64,000 nucleotides of DNA from Sphingobium fontiphilum (GCF_014196635.1 NZ_JACIEB010000010.1:1-64000), one strand, 5' to 3'; shown: positions 14,636-23,445, numbered from the stretch's first letter. Made by a program: numbers and translations. The notes: a model not told the origin generated them from the sequence alone.

Positions 14636-15517
14636 TTACGTGGCTTCGTTCGGTATCAACGCCAGATAGGCGTCGGGCCGCGCCAGCACCGCGAGCGACA
14701 GCCCCGCTTCCCTTGCCCGGCTGATCGCCATGGCCGATGGCGCGGAAATCGTGGCGAGCAAGGGGCAGCCCGCCAGCACCGCCTTTTCCACCAGTTCATA
14801 GGAACAGCGCGACGACAGCAAGGCGAAGCCATCGCCCCACGCCGCGCCCGCGCGCAGCATCGCGCCGATCAGTTTGTCGAACGCATTGTGGCGGCCGACA
14901 TCCTCGCGCGCCAGCATGATTGCGCCGTCCGAACCACATAGGGCGGCGGCATGAACGGCGCCGGTCGCGCGGCTGATCGGTTGATGGTCGCGCAGGTCGG
15001 ACAGCGCGCGGAAAAGCGCCGGGCCGTTTGGCGGCATGGGGCGCGGCAAGCGGGGCAAGGGCCGCATGACCTGTTCCAGATTTTCGATGCCGCACAGGCC
15101 GCAGGATGAATCGGTCAGGCGGCGCCGCACCCGGTCAAGCGCCCGGTCGGCCAGATGCCGGGCCAGGAAAAGCCGCAGGATGAGGCCCTTGTCGGTGGCA
15201 TGTTCGACGACCTCGACGATGTCATCGCTCGCGTCGATCAGCCTTTCGGTCAGGGCAAAACCATAGGCCAGGTCGATCAGGTCGGCGGGCGTCGCCATCA
15301 GCACGGCATAGCCCAGGCCGTTGATTTCGATAGCGACCGGCGCTTCATTGGCCACCGCACGGGTCACCGCGCCGGTTGCGCCATCAGGTGTGACGACATG
15401 AAAGTCGACGTCGACAATCGGGGCGGGCCAATGCGAATCGGCCAGTGCAGCCTGATCGGGCGGGGCGCGTGAAGCGGCGGTCGCCATGTCGACGGCATCA
15501 TCTGAGGAACAGGCCAT
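14636..15517 (-). CDS. fdhD: Formate dehydrogenase sulfurtransferase FdhD
   Basis: This 293-residue protein is FdhD (called FdsC in fds operons). It carries sulfur from a cysteine desulfurase to the bis-MGD cofactor of formate dehydrogenase. The essential CxxC is in SSCGLCGIE (Cys139, Cys142), and GREDVGRHNA-like sequence (AREDVGRHNAFDK, about 212-224) is the family signature. It is the last gene of the fds operon and its ATG overlaps the fdsD stop (TGATG); a GTG three bases upstream is an alternative start. Its stop codon lies 13 bp from the island junction, so the island inserted just beyond this operon. Confidence 0.95.
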   Translation of the reverse strand: MACSSDDAVDMATAASRAPPDQAALADSHWPAPIVDVDFHVVTPDGATGAVTRAVANEAPVAIEINGLGYAVLMATPADLIDLAYGFALTERLIDASDDIVEVVEHATDKGLILRLFLARHLADRALDRVRRRLTDSSCGLCGIENLEQVMRPLPRLPRPMPPNGPALFRALSDLRDHQPISRATGAVHAAALCGSDGAIMLAREDVGRHNAFDKLIGAMLRAGAAWGDGFALLSSRCSYELVEKAVLAGCPLLATISAPSAMAISRAREAGLSLAVLARPDAYLALIPNEAT

Positions 15518-15807
15518 CACTGCTGCTCCGGTTGCCCGATGGCGCCGACCGGCCGGGCGGCTAAACCCGCGTCCCTGTTGCGCAACAATGTGATGGCGGC
15601 ATCGGCGACCGGCGTCAGGTTCGCCCGCCCCTCCGCCTGCAATGCGAATATCTGCGCCCGCATGCGCGGCGCCCAGAAACTGGCGATATGGTCAGCGACC
15701 GCCTCGACCGCCATGCCATGGCTGGCCGCGCTCAGATTGCGCGCAATCTGGTTCGCCATGTAGATCAGGCGGTCCTGATTGGACATCATCATTGCGTCAT
15801 CGTCCAT
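15517..15807 (-). CDS. fdsD: NAD-dependent formate dehydrogenase delta subunit
   Basis: This 96-residue protein of the FdsD family has the recognisable block LIYMANQIARNLSAA and a HIASFWAPRMR motif near residues 40-50. FdsD is a small subunit of the soluble FDS complex, needed for activity or cofactor insertion. It starts 5 bp after fdsA and overlaps fdhD. Size and position match the fds operons of Rhodobacter and Cupriavidus. Confidence 0.92.
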   Translation of the reverse strand: MDDDAMMMSNQDRLIYMANQIARNLSAASHGMAVEAVADHIASFWAPRMRAQIFALQAEGRANLTPVADAAITLLRNRDAGLAARPVGAIGQPEQQ

Positions 15808-15812
15808 CGCGG

Positions 15813-18659
15813 CTATTCCGAAGCCTCCACCACGGCAATGCGGCGACTGTGCCGGGCCTGCGCGTCATAGCTTTGCTGCCAGTCGGACGGGCCGTTGGAA
15901 AGGCCCACCTGCACCGCCGTCACCTTATATTCCGGGCAATTGGTCGCCCAGTCGGAAAAATCGGTGGTGATGACGTTGGCCTGTGTTTCGGGATGGTGGA
16001 ACGTCGTATAGACCACACCGGGCGCAACCCGATCGGTGATCAGCGCGCGCAGCGTGGTTTCCCCCGCCCGGCTTTTCAGGCTGACCCAGTCGCCATCCTT
16101 GATCCCCCGGTTTTCCGCGTCGGACGGGTGGATTTCCAGCCGGTCCTCCGGGTGCCAGGCGGCGTTGGCCGTGCGCCGCGTCTGCGCGCCGACATTATAG
16201 TGGCTGAGGATGCGGCCAGTGGTCAGCAGCAGCGGGAAGCGCGGTCCCGTCTTTTCGTCGGTCGGCACATAATCGGTGACGACGAACTTGCCCTTGCCGC
16301 GCGCGAAGCCGTCCAGATGCATCGTTGGCGTGCCCAGCGGCGCGGCGTTATTGGCCGGCCATTGCAGCGACCCCAGAGCCTCCAGCGCATCATAGCTGAC
16401 ATGGGCGAAGGTCGGAGTAAGCGCCGCGATCTCATCCATGATCTGCGACGGGTGGTCGTAGGTCCAATCGAGCCCCATCGCATGGGCGACAAGCTGGACG
16501 ATCTCCCAATCCCCATAGCCGTTGAGCGGCGCCATCACCTTGCGCACGCGCTGGATGCGGCGTTCGGCGTTGGTGAAGGTGCCGTCCTTTTCCAGGAAGG
16601 TCGATCCGGGCAGGAAGACATGCGCGTAATTGGCGGTTTCGTTGAGGAAAAGATCCTGCACGACGACGCATTCCATCGCCGCAAGCCCCGCCGCGACATG
16701 ATGGGTGTTGGGGTCCGACTGGAGGATGTCCTCGCCCTGTATGAAGATCGCCTTGAACGCGCCTTCGGTCGCGGCGTCCAGCATGTTGGGGATGCGCAGG
16801 CCCGGCTCGCTGTCGAGTGCGACGCCCCAGGCATCCTCGAACAGCTTGCGGGTCGCGTCATCCGACACATGGCGATAGCCGCTATATTCGTGCGGGAAAC
16901 TGCCCATGTCGCAGGCGCCCTGCACGTTGTTCTGCCCCCGCAGCGGGTTCACGCCCACGCCCTCTCGCCCGATATTGCCGGTCGCCATCGCAAGATTGGC
17001 GATCGCCATCACGGTGGAAGAGCCTTGCGAATGTTCGGTGACGCCCAACCCGTAATAGATCGCGCCATTGCCGCCGGTCGCGTAAAGCCGCGCCGCCGCG
17101 CGCACATCGTCGGCCCTTACCCCGGTCAGCGGCTCGATCGCCTCGGGCGAGCGCGCGGGCTGCGCCACGAACGCGGCCCAGTCCTCGAACTCGTCCCAGT
17201 CGCAGCGTGCGCGGATGAACGGTTCGTCATAGAGTTTCTCGGTCACGATCACATGGGCCATCGCCGTCAGCATCGCGACATTGGTGCCGGGGCGCAGCGG
17301 CAGATGATGCGTCGCCTCGACATGGGGCGATTTGACCAGGTCGATCCGGCGCGGGTCGATGACGATCAGCTTCGCGCCCTGCCGCAGTCTTTTCTTCATG
17401 CGGCTGGCGAACACCGGATGCCCGTCGGTCGGATTCGCTCCGATCACCATGATGACATCCGACTGCATCACGCTGTCGAAATCCTGTGTCCCCGCCGATG
17501 TGCCAAAGGTGGTCTTGAGCCCATAGCCCGTGGGCGAATGGCAGACGCGCGCGCAGGTATCGACATTATTGTTGCCGAAACCCTGCCGGATCAGCTTCTG
17601 GACGAGGAACGTCTCTTCATTGGTGCAGCGGCTCGACGTGATGCCGCCCACGCTGTTGCGGCCATAGCGCGCCTGTATGCGGCGAAATTCGGATGCGACA
17701 TGGGCGATCGCCTCATCCCATGACACTTCGCGCCATGGTTCGTCGACCGATGCGCGGATCATCGGGTTCAATATGCGGTCCTGATGCCGGGCATAGCCCC
17801 AGGCGAAGCGGCCCTTGACGCAGCTATGGCCGCGATTGGCCTTGCCATCCTTCCACGGGACCATGCGAACCAGCTCCTCGCCCCGCATTTCCGCGCGGAA
17901 GGTGCAGCCGACGCCGCAATAGGCGCAGGTGGTGACGACGGCGCGGTCGGGCGTGCCGATTTCGACGACCTTCTTTTCGATCAGTGACGCAGTCGGACAG
18001 GCCTGAACACAGGCGCCGCAGGAGACACATTCGGACCTCAGAAATCCCTCGCCCTGCGACGCGGACACTTTGGACTCGAACCCCATCCCCTCGATCGTCA
18101 GCGCGAAGGTGCCCTGCACCTCGTTGCAGGCCCGCACGCAGCGCGAACAGACGATGCACTTGCTGGGGTCGAAATCGAAATAGGGGTTGGAGACATCCTT
18201 GGCCTGACCCATGTTGGTCGCGCCGTCATAGCCATAGCGCACGTCACGCAGGCCGACCGCGCCCGCCTGATCCTGCAATTCGCAATCGCCATTTGCTGCG
18301 CAGGTCAGGCAGTCAAGGGGGTGATCGGAGATATAGAGCTCCATCACCCCGCGTCGCAGCGTCTTGAGCCGTTCGGTCTGAGTGCGGACGACCATGCCTT
18401 CAGCGACCGGCGTGGTGCAGGAGGCGGGATAGCCGATGCGCCCCTCCACTTCGACCAGACATAGTCGGCAGGAGCCGAAACTTTCGACGCTGTCGGTCGC
18501 GCAGAGTTTCGGGATGGAGCCGCCCAGCAGGGAGGCGGCGCGCATGATCGAGGTCCCCTCCGGCAGGGTGACGCTCTGGCCGTCGATGGTCAGGGTGACC
18601 GACTTGCCGGCCGTTATTACAGCTGGCGTGCCATGATCGGTTTCGCGGGAAAAGCTCAT
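15813..18659 (-). CDS. fdsA: NAD-dependent formate dehydrogenase catalytic (alpha) subunit
   Basis: This 948-residue molybdo- (or tungsto-) enzyme carries an N-terminal [2Fe-2S] domain (FGSCRLCLVEV, Cys64/67) and a His-Cys3 cluster motif near 113-126. Two ferredoxin-type [4Fe-4S] motifs follow (CIVCSRCVRAC, 168-178; CVSCGACVQAC, 211-221). A further [4Fe-4S] motif (CAYCGVGC, 245-252) opens the bis-MGD domain. The metal ligand is Cys373 in ARVCHSPTG, the cysteine rather than selenocysteine form. It oxidises formate to CO2 and passes electrons to FdsB. I start it at MSFSRETDHG (18659), which overlaps the fdsB stop (ATGA). The longer frame to 19007 is antisense-like extension. Confidence 0.96.
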   Translation of the reverse strand: MSFSRETDHGTPAVITAGKSVTLTIDGQSVTLPEGTSIMRAASLLGGSIPKLCATDSVESFGSCRLCLVEVEGRIGYPASCTTPVAEGMVVRTQTERLKTLRRGVMELYISDHPLDCLTCAANGDCELQDQAGAVGLRDVRYGYDGATNMGQAKDVSNPYFDFDPSKCIVCSRCVRACNEVQGTFALTIEGMGFESKVSASQGEGFLRSECVSCGACVQACPTASLIEKKVVEIGTPDRAVVTTCAYCGVGCTFRAEMRGEELVRMVPWKDGKANRGHSCVKGRFAWGYARHQDRILNPMIRASVDEPWREVSWDEAIAHVASEFRRIQARYGRNSVGGITSSRCTNEETFLVQKLIRQGFGNNNVDTCARVCHSPTGYGLKTTFGTSAGTQDFDSVMQSDVIMVIGANPTDGHPVFASRMKKRLRQGAKLIVIDPRRIDLVKSPHVEATHHLPLRPGTNVAMLTAMAHVIVTEKLYDEPFIRARCDWDEFEDWAAFVAQPARSPEAIEPLTGVRADDVRAAARLYATGGNGAIYYGLGVTEHSQGSSTVMAIANLAMATGNIGREGVGVNPLRGQNNVQGACDMGSFPHEYSGYRHVSDDATRKLFEDAWGVALDSEPGLRIPNMLDAATEGAFKAIFIQGEDILQSDPNTHHVAAGLAAMECVVVQDLFLNETANYAHVFLPGSTFLEKDGTFTNAERRIQRVRKVMAPLNGYGDWEIVQLVAHAMGLDWTYDHPSQIMDEIAALTPTFAHVSYDALEALGSLQWPANNAAPLGTPTMHLDGFARGKGKFVVTDYVPTDEKTGPRFPLLLTTGRILSHYNVGAQTRRTANAAWHPEDRLEIHPSDAENRGIKDGDWVSLKSRAGETTLRALITDRVAPGVVYTTFHHPETQANVITTDFSDWATNCPEYKVTAVQVGLSNGPSDWQQSYDAQARHSRRIAVVEASE

Positions 18660-20266
18660 TCCGCAACCTCCTTCACCGGCGCCAAATCCGGACTTGGACT
18701 CGCACCAAAATCCTCCGGGAAATGGTCGAGCGCGCTCAGCACCGGATAGGGGGTGAAGCCGCCCAGCGCGCAAAGCGACCCATATTTCATCGTGTCGCAC
18801 AGGTCGCGTAGCAGCGTGGTTTGTGCATCGAGCGATGTGTCGATACGGCTGGGGGAACGGGAGTAGAGGGCTTTGCTCAAACTGCCGTGCTCCTGCGAAG
18901 GCAGGAGCCCAGGGCCAGATTGCACAGCGCTTGGCGGAACACGATGCGCCATGATCCGATCCATAATCTCCACCCCGCGCGTCGATCCGATCCGGCAGGG
19001 CGTGCATTTGCCGCAGCTTTCGACCGCGCAGAATTCCATCGCGAAGCGCGCCATATGCGCCATGTCGACGCTGTCGTCGAAAACCGTGATCCCGGCATGG
19101 CCGATCAGCCCGCCCGCAGCCGCGAAGGCTTCATAATCGAAGGGCAGATGGAACATGCTCGGCGGAAAATAGGCGCCCAGCGGCCCGCCCACCTGCACCG
19201 CCCGCACAGGGCGACGGCTGGCGGTGCCGCCGCCAATGTCGTTCACCAGTTCACCAAGCGTGATGCCAAAGCCGATCTCGTAAAGGCCGCCATGCCGCAC
19301 ATTGCCCGCCAGTTGCACCGGCATCGTGCCGCGCGACCGTCCGAACCCGACCGCCGCATAGGCCTCAGCCCCTCCGGCCAATATGAACGGCACGGCGGCA
19401 AGGCTCAGCACATTGTTGATGACGGTGGGCTGGCCGAACAGGCCTTTGAGCGCAGGCAGGGGCGGCTTGGCGCGCACCTGTCCGCGCTTGCCCTCGATCG
19501 AATCGAGCAACGCGGTCTCCTCGCCGCAGACATAGGCGCCGGCGCCCTCGCGCACCTCCAGCGTGAAAGGCGCGACCAGATGCGCCGACGCCTCGATCGC
19601 GACGCGCATGGTGCGACAAGCGAAGGGATATTCGGAGCGGATATAGATATAGCCATGGCCCGCCCCGACCGCGCGCGCGGCGATCGCCATGCCCTCGATC
19701 AGGCAATAGGGATCGCCCTCCATCAGCATCCGGTCGGCGAACGTCCCGCTGTCGCCCTCGTCGGCGTTGCAGACGATGAACTTCTCGCCCGCTGGCGCAT
19801 CCAGCACCGTCTGCCATTTGATCCCGGTGGGGAAGCCGGCCCCGCCGCGCCCGCGCAGACCCGACGCCTTGACGGCATCCACCACGGCTTGGGGCGACAT
19901 CGCCCGCGCTGCCTCCAGCCCCTTCCACCCGCCATGCGCGGCATAATCGGCCAGGCTCAAAGGATCGGTGATCCCGCAGCGCGCGAAGGTGAAACGCTGC
20001 TGGCTGGCGAAGAAGGGCAGGGCGTCGACATCGCCCAGCCGGTTGGCATGGCTGCCGTCCAGCACCGCCGCCACATGCTGCGGTCCGACCGGCCCATAGC
20101 CGATGCGTCCGGCTTGCGTCTCCACCTCGACCAGCGGCTCGATAGCGAACAGGCCCCTGCTGCCGGTGCGCACCACATCGCACCCCGCCTGCGCAAAGGC
20201 CTGCGCCACTTCGTCCGCGCCCAGCGCCACCGACGCCATGTCGCGGCTGACGAAGACGCGAGTCAT
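18656..20266 (-). CDS. fdsB: NAD-dependent formate dehydrogenase beta subunit (FMN, NAD)
   Basis: This 536-residue diaphorase subunit, related to NuoF, has GLRGRGGAGFPTG (FMN/NADH loop), ADEGDSGTFADR, YIYIRSEYP and the [4Fe-4S] motif ESCGKCTPCRIGS. It receives electrons from FdsA and reduces NAD+. Between the cluster motif and the conserved LLRDLCDTM...GSLCALGG tail there is an extra stretch of about 35-40 residues (HRVPPSAVQSGPGLLPSQ and onwards) not expected in the family. It is encoded by DNA containing the palindromic repeat 18889-18908 and remains in frame. Starts at 20266 with four-base overlap to fdsG, and overlaps fdsA downstream. Confidence 0.95.
   Translation of the reverse strand: MTRVFVSRDMASVALGADEVAQAFAQAGCDVVRTGSRGLFAIEPLVEVETQAGRIGYGPVGPQHVAAVLDGSHANRLGDVDALPFFASQQRFTFARCGITDPLSLADYAAHGGWKGLEAARAMSPQAVVDAVKASGLRGRGGAGFPTGIKWQTVLDAPAGEKFIVCNADEGDSGTFADRMLMEGDPYCLIEGMAIAARAVGAGHGYIYIRSEYPFACRTMRVAIEASAHLVAPFTLEVREGAGAYVCGEETALLDSIEGKRGQVRAKPPLPALKGLFGQPTVINNVLSLAAVPFILAGGAEAYAAVGFGRSRGTMPVQLAGNVRHGGLYEIGFGITLGELVNDIGGGTASRRPVRAVQVGGPLGAYFPPSMFHLPFDYEAFAAAGGLIGHAGITVFDDSVDMAHMARFAMEFCAVESCGKCTPCRIGSTRGVEIMDRIMAHRVPPSAVQSGPGLLPSQEHGSLSKALYSRSPSRIDTSLDAQTTLLRDLCDTMKYGSLCALGGFTPYPVLSALDHFPEDFGASPSPDLAPVKEVAE
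18889..18908. repeat. REP-like palindrome inside fdsB
   Basis: GCTCCTGC (18889-18896), loop GAAG, GCAGGAGC (18901-18908) form a perfect 8-bp stem. The wider context, CTCCTGCGAAGGCAGGAGCCCAG, is a short palindrome I associate with dispersed intergenic repeats in sphingomonads. Here it lies within the fdsB reading frame and coincides with the extra segment of the protein. Confidence 0.6.
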
Positions 20267-20751
20267 GCGCCCACCTCCACCGCGATTCGCTCCAGCGCTG
20301 CGGCGTCGATCCGCGCCACCGGGCGGCCATCCACCAGCGCATTGGGGCCGATGGCGCACAGGCCCAGGCAATAGACCGGCTCCAGCGTCACCGCGCCATC
20401 ATCGCGGGTCGCGCCCATGGCAACGCCCAGCCGCTGGGCCGCCAGCCGATCGATCGCCGCGCCGCCACGCGCCTGGCAACTTTCCGCCCGACACAGCTTT
20501 ACGACATGGCGGCCGGGGGGCACGCGCCGCAAATCATGGTAGAAGGTGACGACCCCGTGCACATCGGCGCGGCTGATGTTCAGCGCGCGGGCGACGGTCG
20601 GCACGACATGATCGGCTATATGGCCATAGTGCCGCTGCATCGCTTGAAGCAGGGGCAGCAACTGATCGCGCCGCGCGCCATGCCGGGCTGTCCAGTCCTG
20701 CACCCAGGCGGCCATGGCGCGGTCATCGTCAATGGCAATGATGGCTGACAT
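20263..20751 (-). CDS. fdsG: NAD-dependent formate dehydrogenase gamma subunit ([2Fe-2S])
   Basis: This 162-residue thioredoxin-like [2Fe-2S] protein is related to NuoE. Ligand cysteines are in KLCRAESCQA and, about 35 residues later, in VYCLGLCAIGP. The helical N-terminal part contains LLPLLQAMQRHYGHI. It forms the FdsBG diaphorase module with FdsB. It is first in the operon fdsG-B-A-D-fdhD. The start at 20751 (MSAIIAIDDD) is chosen because the longer frame upstream encodes an unrelated basic sequence. The 160-bp space to the divergent Hsp70-like gene must hold the operon promoter; no recognised operator was seen. Confidence 0.95.
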   Translation of the reverse strand: MSAIIAIDDDRAMAAWVQDWTARHGARRDQLLPLLQAMQRHYGHIADHVVPTVARALNISRADVHGVVTFYHDLRRVPPGRHVVKLCRAESCQARGGAAIDRLAAQRLGVAMGATRDDGAVTLEPVYCLGLCAIGPNALVDGRPVARIDAAALERIAVEVGA

Positions 20752-20912
20752 GGTCGCTCTCCGTTCGTGCGAGCAAAGTCTTACAACGGAGGGTCGGGTC
20801 AAATCAAAAGGAATGGCGGGATCTGTCCCGATGACAGGAGGCAGGCTGCACTTGCGCCGCCGGTCGCCCGCTGCCATAGGCGCCAGCCCCTCACCCCGAC
20901 CGGAGACTGGCT

Positions 20913-22205
20913 ATGCAGGACATGCCGCGCGCATTGGGCCTCGATTTCGGCACGACCAACAGCGTCGTCGCGCTGGCCCGCGACGGCCGGTCCGAACTGG
21001 TGGGCTTTGCCGGAGACAAGGCGACGGGCGAGGTGTTCCGCTCCGCCCTGTGCTTCTGGCACGACGACGGCGTAAAAGGCGGCATGGCGCATGAGGCGGG
21101 GCCGTGGGCCATCGCCGAATATATGGAGTTCCCCGAAGACAGCCGCTTCCTGCAAAGTTTCAAGTCGGTCGCGGCCAGCGCCATTTTCGAAAGCGCCAGC
21201 GTGTTCGAGAAACGCTTTCGTTTCGAGGAACTGGGGCAGATGTTCCTGCAACGGATGGTCGCCCATGCCGGCGGCGCGCTCGACCGGCGGCCCGACCGCA
21301 TCATCGTCGGGCGGCCGGTGGAATATGCGGGGTCCCGGCCCGACGAGGCGCTGGCGCGCAAACGCTATGACGCGATGTTCGCGGGCTTTGGCGCGGACAT
21401 CCATTATGTCTATGAACCGCTGGGCGCGGCGTTCAGCTATGCCAGCCGCCTGACCGAGGCGGCGACGGTGATGGTGGCCGATTTCGGCGGCGGCACATCG
21501 GACTTTTCCATCGTGCGGGTGGAGGCGCCCGGCGCGGCGCGGCGATGCGCGCCGCTGGGGTCGGCGGGCATCGGCATTGCGGGAGACCGGTTCGACTATC
21601 GCATCCTCGACCATTTGGTGCTGCCGATTTTGGGCAAGGGCGGCGCTTATGAAAGTTTCGGCAAGCGGCTGGAAATCCCGCGCAGCTATTTCGCCGATTT
21701 CGCCGACTGGTCGCGCCTCGCGCTGATGCGCAACCGGCGGACGATGGCGGAACTGGAACGATTGCAGAAGGCGGCGGCCGACCCCCAAGCCATCGGCCGG
21801 ATGATAACCGTGATCGAGAAGGAACTGGGATACCCGCTTTACGATGCAGTGGGGGCATTGAAGCGCGCGCTGTCGGGCGACGAACGGGCGACCTTCCGCT
21901 TTGCGGGCGGCGGGCTGGAGATTGAGCAGGCCGTCGACCGCGCCGATTTCGAACGCTGGATCGCGCCCGACCTCGCCCGGATCGAGGCGACCGTGGACCG
22001 GGCGCTCGACAAGGCGGGGGTGGCGGCCGACGCCATCGACCGGGTGTTCCTGACCGGCGGATCCTCGCTGATCCCGGCGATCCGCGCCATCTTCCGCGCC
22101 CGCTTCGGCTATGACCGCATCGCCACCGGCGGCGAACTCACCTCCATCGCCCATGGTCTGGCGCTGATCGGGGAGGAGGCCGATCTGGCGGAATGGGCGG
22201 CTTGA
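20913..22205 (+). CDS. Hsp70-family protein, YegD-like
   Basis: This 430-residue actin-fold ATPase opens LGLDFGTTNSVVALA (phosphate 1). It has VMVADFGGGTSDFSI (phosphate 2, about 190-204) and FLTGGSSLIPAI (adenosine motif, about 382). The substrate-binding domain of DnaK is absent, as in YegD proteins, whose clients are unknown. It is divergent from fdsG. Its final 112 bp are repeated at 22978-23089, showing that a second copy once lay downstream. Confidence 0.9.
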   Translation: MQDMPRALGLDFGTTNSVVALARDGRSELVGFAGDKATGEVFRSALCFWHDDGVKGGMAHEAGPWAIAEYMEFPEDSRFLQSFKSVAASAIFESASVFEKRFRFEELGQMFLQRMVAHAGGALDRRPDRIIVGRPVEYAGSRPDEALARKRYDAMFAGFGADIHYVYEPLGAAFSYASRLTEAATVMVADFGGGTSDFSIVRVEAPGAARRCAPLGSAGIGIAGDRFDYRILDHLVLPILGKGGAYESFGKRLEIPRSYFADFADWSRLALMRNRRTMAELERLQKAAADPQAIGRMITVIEKELGYPLYDAVGALKRALSGDERATFRFAGGGLEIEQAVDRADFERWIAPDLARIEATVDRALDKAGVAADAIDRVFLTGGSSLIPAIRAIFRARFGYDRIATGGELTSIAHGLALIGEEADLAEWAA

Positions 22206-22383
22206 TCCGGCCCATGCCGGCCCTTGTCAAAATATGCCAGCATGTCGATTTGAACATTTTCTCTTACACAATTGCACATTAGAGGCTTTGCCTTGGGGGG
22301 ATGGGGGCTTTCACGTTCGCGCCGTTGGCGGCATTTGGGTGTCAACACCCCCTCATTCATCCGAAATGGGGGATCAATTAGTT

Positions 22384-22914
22384 ATGAAGATGGTTTTCGC
22401 AGTGGCCGCAGCGACTCTGGCATTGGGTCTTGGGGGTTGTGCCACCGTTCTGAACGGCACGAAGACTGATTACAGTGCCGAAACGACGCCCGGCGGCGCT
22501 CATATCCTGTTCACCGGGGGGCAGGAATGCACCACGCCGTGCAAATTGGAGTTCAAACGCAAGGATGATATTCGCGCGGACATCACGCTTCCGGGGCATA
22601 AACCGACCTATGTTCTGATCCAGTCGAAGCTGGGTGGTTCGGCCTTCGGCAATATTTTGCTTGGCGGCGGCGTCGGTGCCATTGTCGACGGCAGCAACGG
22701 CTCCAGCAACCGGCTCTACCCGCGCCCCCTGATCGTTCGCTTGGCACCGGAAGGTTCGTCCGAAGAAGCGGTTCTGCTGGACAAGAGTGGTAAGGTGGTG
22801 ATGACCGTCAAGGCGCATAATGATTCTGTGCGCACCGACGTTGCCAAGACGATCGGGCCGAAGCTCGCGGGTCTGGAGGATGCCCCGGAGGGTGGCGCGA
22901 ACACGCCGGAATAA
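22384..22914 (+). CDS. Small outer-membrane-type lipoprotein, unknown function
   Basis: This 176-residue protein has a lipoprotein signal (MKMVFAVAAATLALGLGGC, lipid Cys19). The mature part contains TVLNGTKTDYSAETTPGGA and a Cys pair (QECTTPCKLEF), followed by a PEGA-like beta-rich segment (DDIRADITLPGHKPTYVL). Glycine-rich GNILLGGGVGAIVDGSNG may be membrane-associating. This resembles a widespread family of envelope lipoproteins annotated as translation-factor-2-like or PEGA-like; the function is not established. It has its own terminator (22939-22968). It lies between the Hsp70-like gene and the remnant of that gene's paralogue. Confidence 0.75.
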   Translation: MKMVFAVAAATLALGLGGCATVLNGTKTDYSAETTPGGAHILFTGGQECTTPCKLEFKRKDDIRADITLPGHKPTYVLIQSKLGGSAFGNILLGGGVGAIVDGSNGSSNRLYPRPLIVRLAPEGSSEEAVLLDKSGKVVMTVKAHNDSVRTDVAKTIGPKLAGLEDAPEGGANTPE

Positions 22915-22938
22915 GCATATTCCGATTTATCAGTTTTG

Positions 22939-22968
22939 CGGGCTCTGCTGACAGGCGGAGCCCGTTTT
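22939..22968 (+). terminator. Rho-independent terminator of the lipoprotein gene
   Basis: CGGGCTC (22939-22945) pairs with GAGCCCG (22958-22964) and is followed by TTTT. It lies 25 bp after the lipoprotein stop codon. Confidence 0.75.
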
Positions 22969-22977
22969 GTATCATTG

Positions 22978-23089
22978 CCGCGCCCGCTTCGGCGACGACC
23001 GCATCGCCGCCGGCGGCGAACTGACGTCCATCGCCCATGGGTTGGCGTTGATCGGGCAGGAGGCGGATGTGGCGGAATGGGCGGTTTAA
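22978..23089 (+). pseudogene. 3'-terminal remnant of a second Hsp70-like gene
   Basis: These 112 bp correspond base for base in length to the last 112 bp of the Hsp70-like gene (22094-22205), including the stop codon. The encoded tail RFGDDRIAAGGELTSIAHGL is nearly identical to RFGYDRIATGGELTSIAHGL in the intact gene. Differences are mostly silent or conservative, suggesting a once-functional tandem paralogue of which only the end survives. No start or ribosome binding site remains. Confidence 0.8.
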
Positions 23090-23098
23090 CCACCACTT

Positions 23099-23213
23099 CC
23101 GTTCGTCCTGAGTAGCCGCTGAGCTTGTCGAAGCGGCGTATCGAAGGATAGTCGTCGCACAGACCCTTCGATACGGGCCTTCGACAAGCTCAGTCCCTAC
23201 TCAGGGCGAACGG
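23099..23213. repeat. Long imperfect inverted repeat (sphingomonad intergenic element)
   Basis: CCGTTCGTCCTGAGTAG at 23099 is mirrored by CTACTCAGGGCGAACGG ending at 23213. Inside these, GAGCTTGTCGAAG mirrors CTTCGACAAGCTC, and GTATCGAAGG mirrors CCTTCGATAC. The whole 115 bp folds into one long hairpin. The TTCGACAAGCTCAG core is a familiar dispersed intergenic repeat of sphingomonads. It sits between the Hsp70 remnant and a small minus-strand gene, and could protect or terminate converging transcripts. Confidence 0.8.
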
Positions 23214-23217
23214 ATTG

Positions 23218-23445
23218 TTACAATCCGGTCGGTCCGCCATGCACGCCAAACTTATCGATCACAAAACAAACCGGACCGTCGAACCGCGCCCCGTCCGGAT
23301 GATATGTATCAAACAGTGCAATCCATGTTTTGTCGATTTCAGAATATCGCAATTCGGCCAATGCATAGCGCCAGCCATTCAGATCAAAGCCCTCGATATG
23401 CTTCAAGACGGCATGTCGAGCCTCGACTTCTGAAATCTTCTTCAT
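23218..23445 (-). CDS. Small hypothetical protein (75 aa)
   Basis: This 75-residue soluble protein begins [20 protein letters not shown] and contains [18 protein letters not shown] and a VCFVIDKFG strand near the end. The pattern resembles small immunity- or DUF-type alpha/beta proteins, but I do not recognise the family. GGGGGGA lies five bases upstream of the chosen ATG, and a longer frame to 23499 is less likely. It stands alone, ending beside the long inverted repeat and divergent from cobS. Confidence 0.55.
   Translation of the reverse strand: MKKISEVEARHAVLKHIEGFDLNGWRYALAELRYSEIDKTWIALFDTYHPDGARFDGPVCFVIDKFGVHGGPTGL

Noticed and set aside
17530..17550. Possible selenocysteine (TGA) codon in FdsA
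   Set aside because: The molybdenum ligand position (RVCHSP) is a normal cysteine codon and the frame is uninterrupted.
15642..17723. 693-codon plus-strand open frame opposite fdsA
   Set aside because: It is the antisense of a clearly conserved gene. Long antisense frames are common in high-GC DNA and this one has no family resemblance.
18660..19007. N-terminal extension of FdsA to 19007
   Set aside because: FdsA homologues begin with the [2Fe-2S] domain that follows 18659, and the extension lies entirely in the fdsB coding region.
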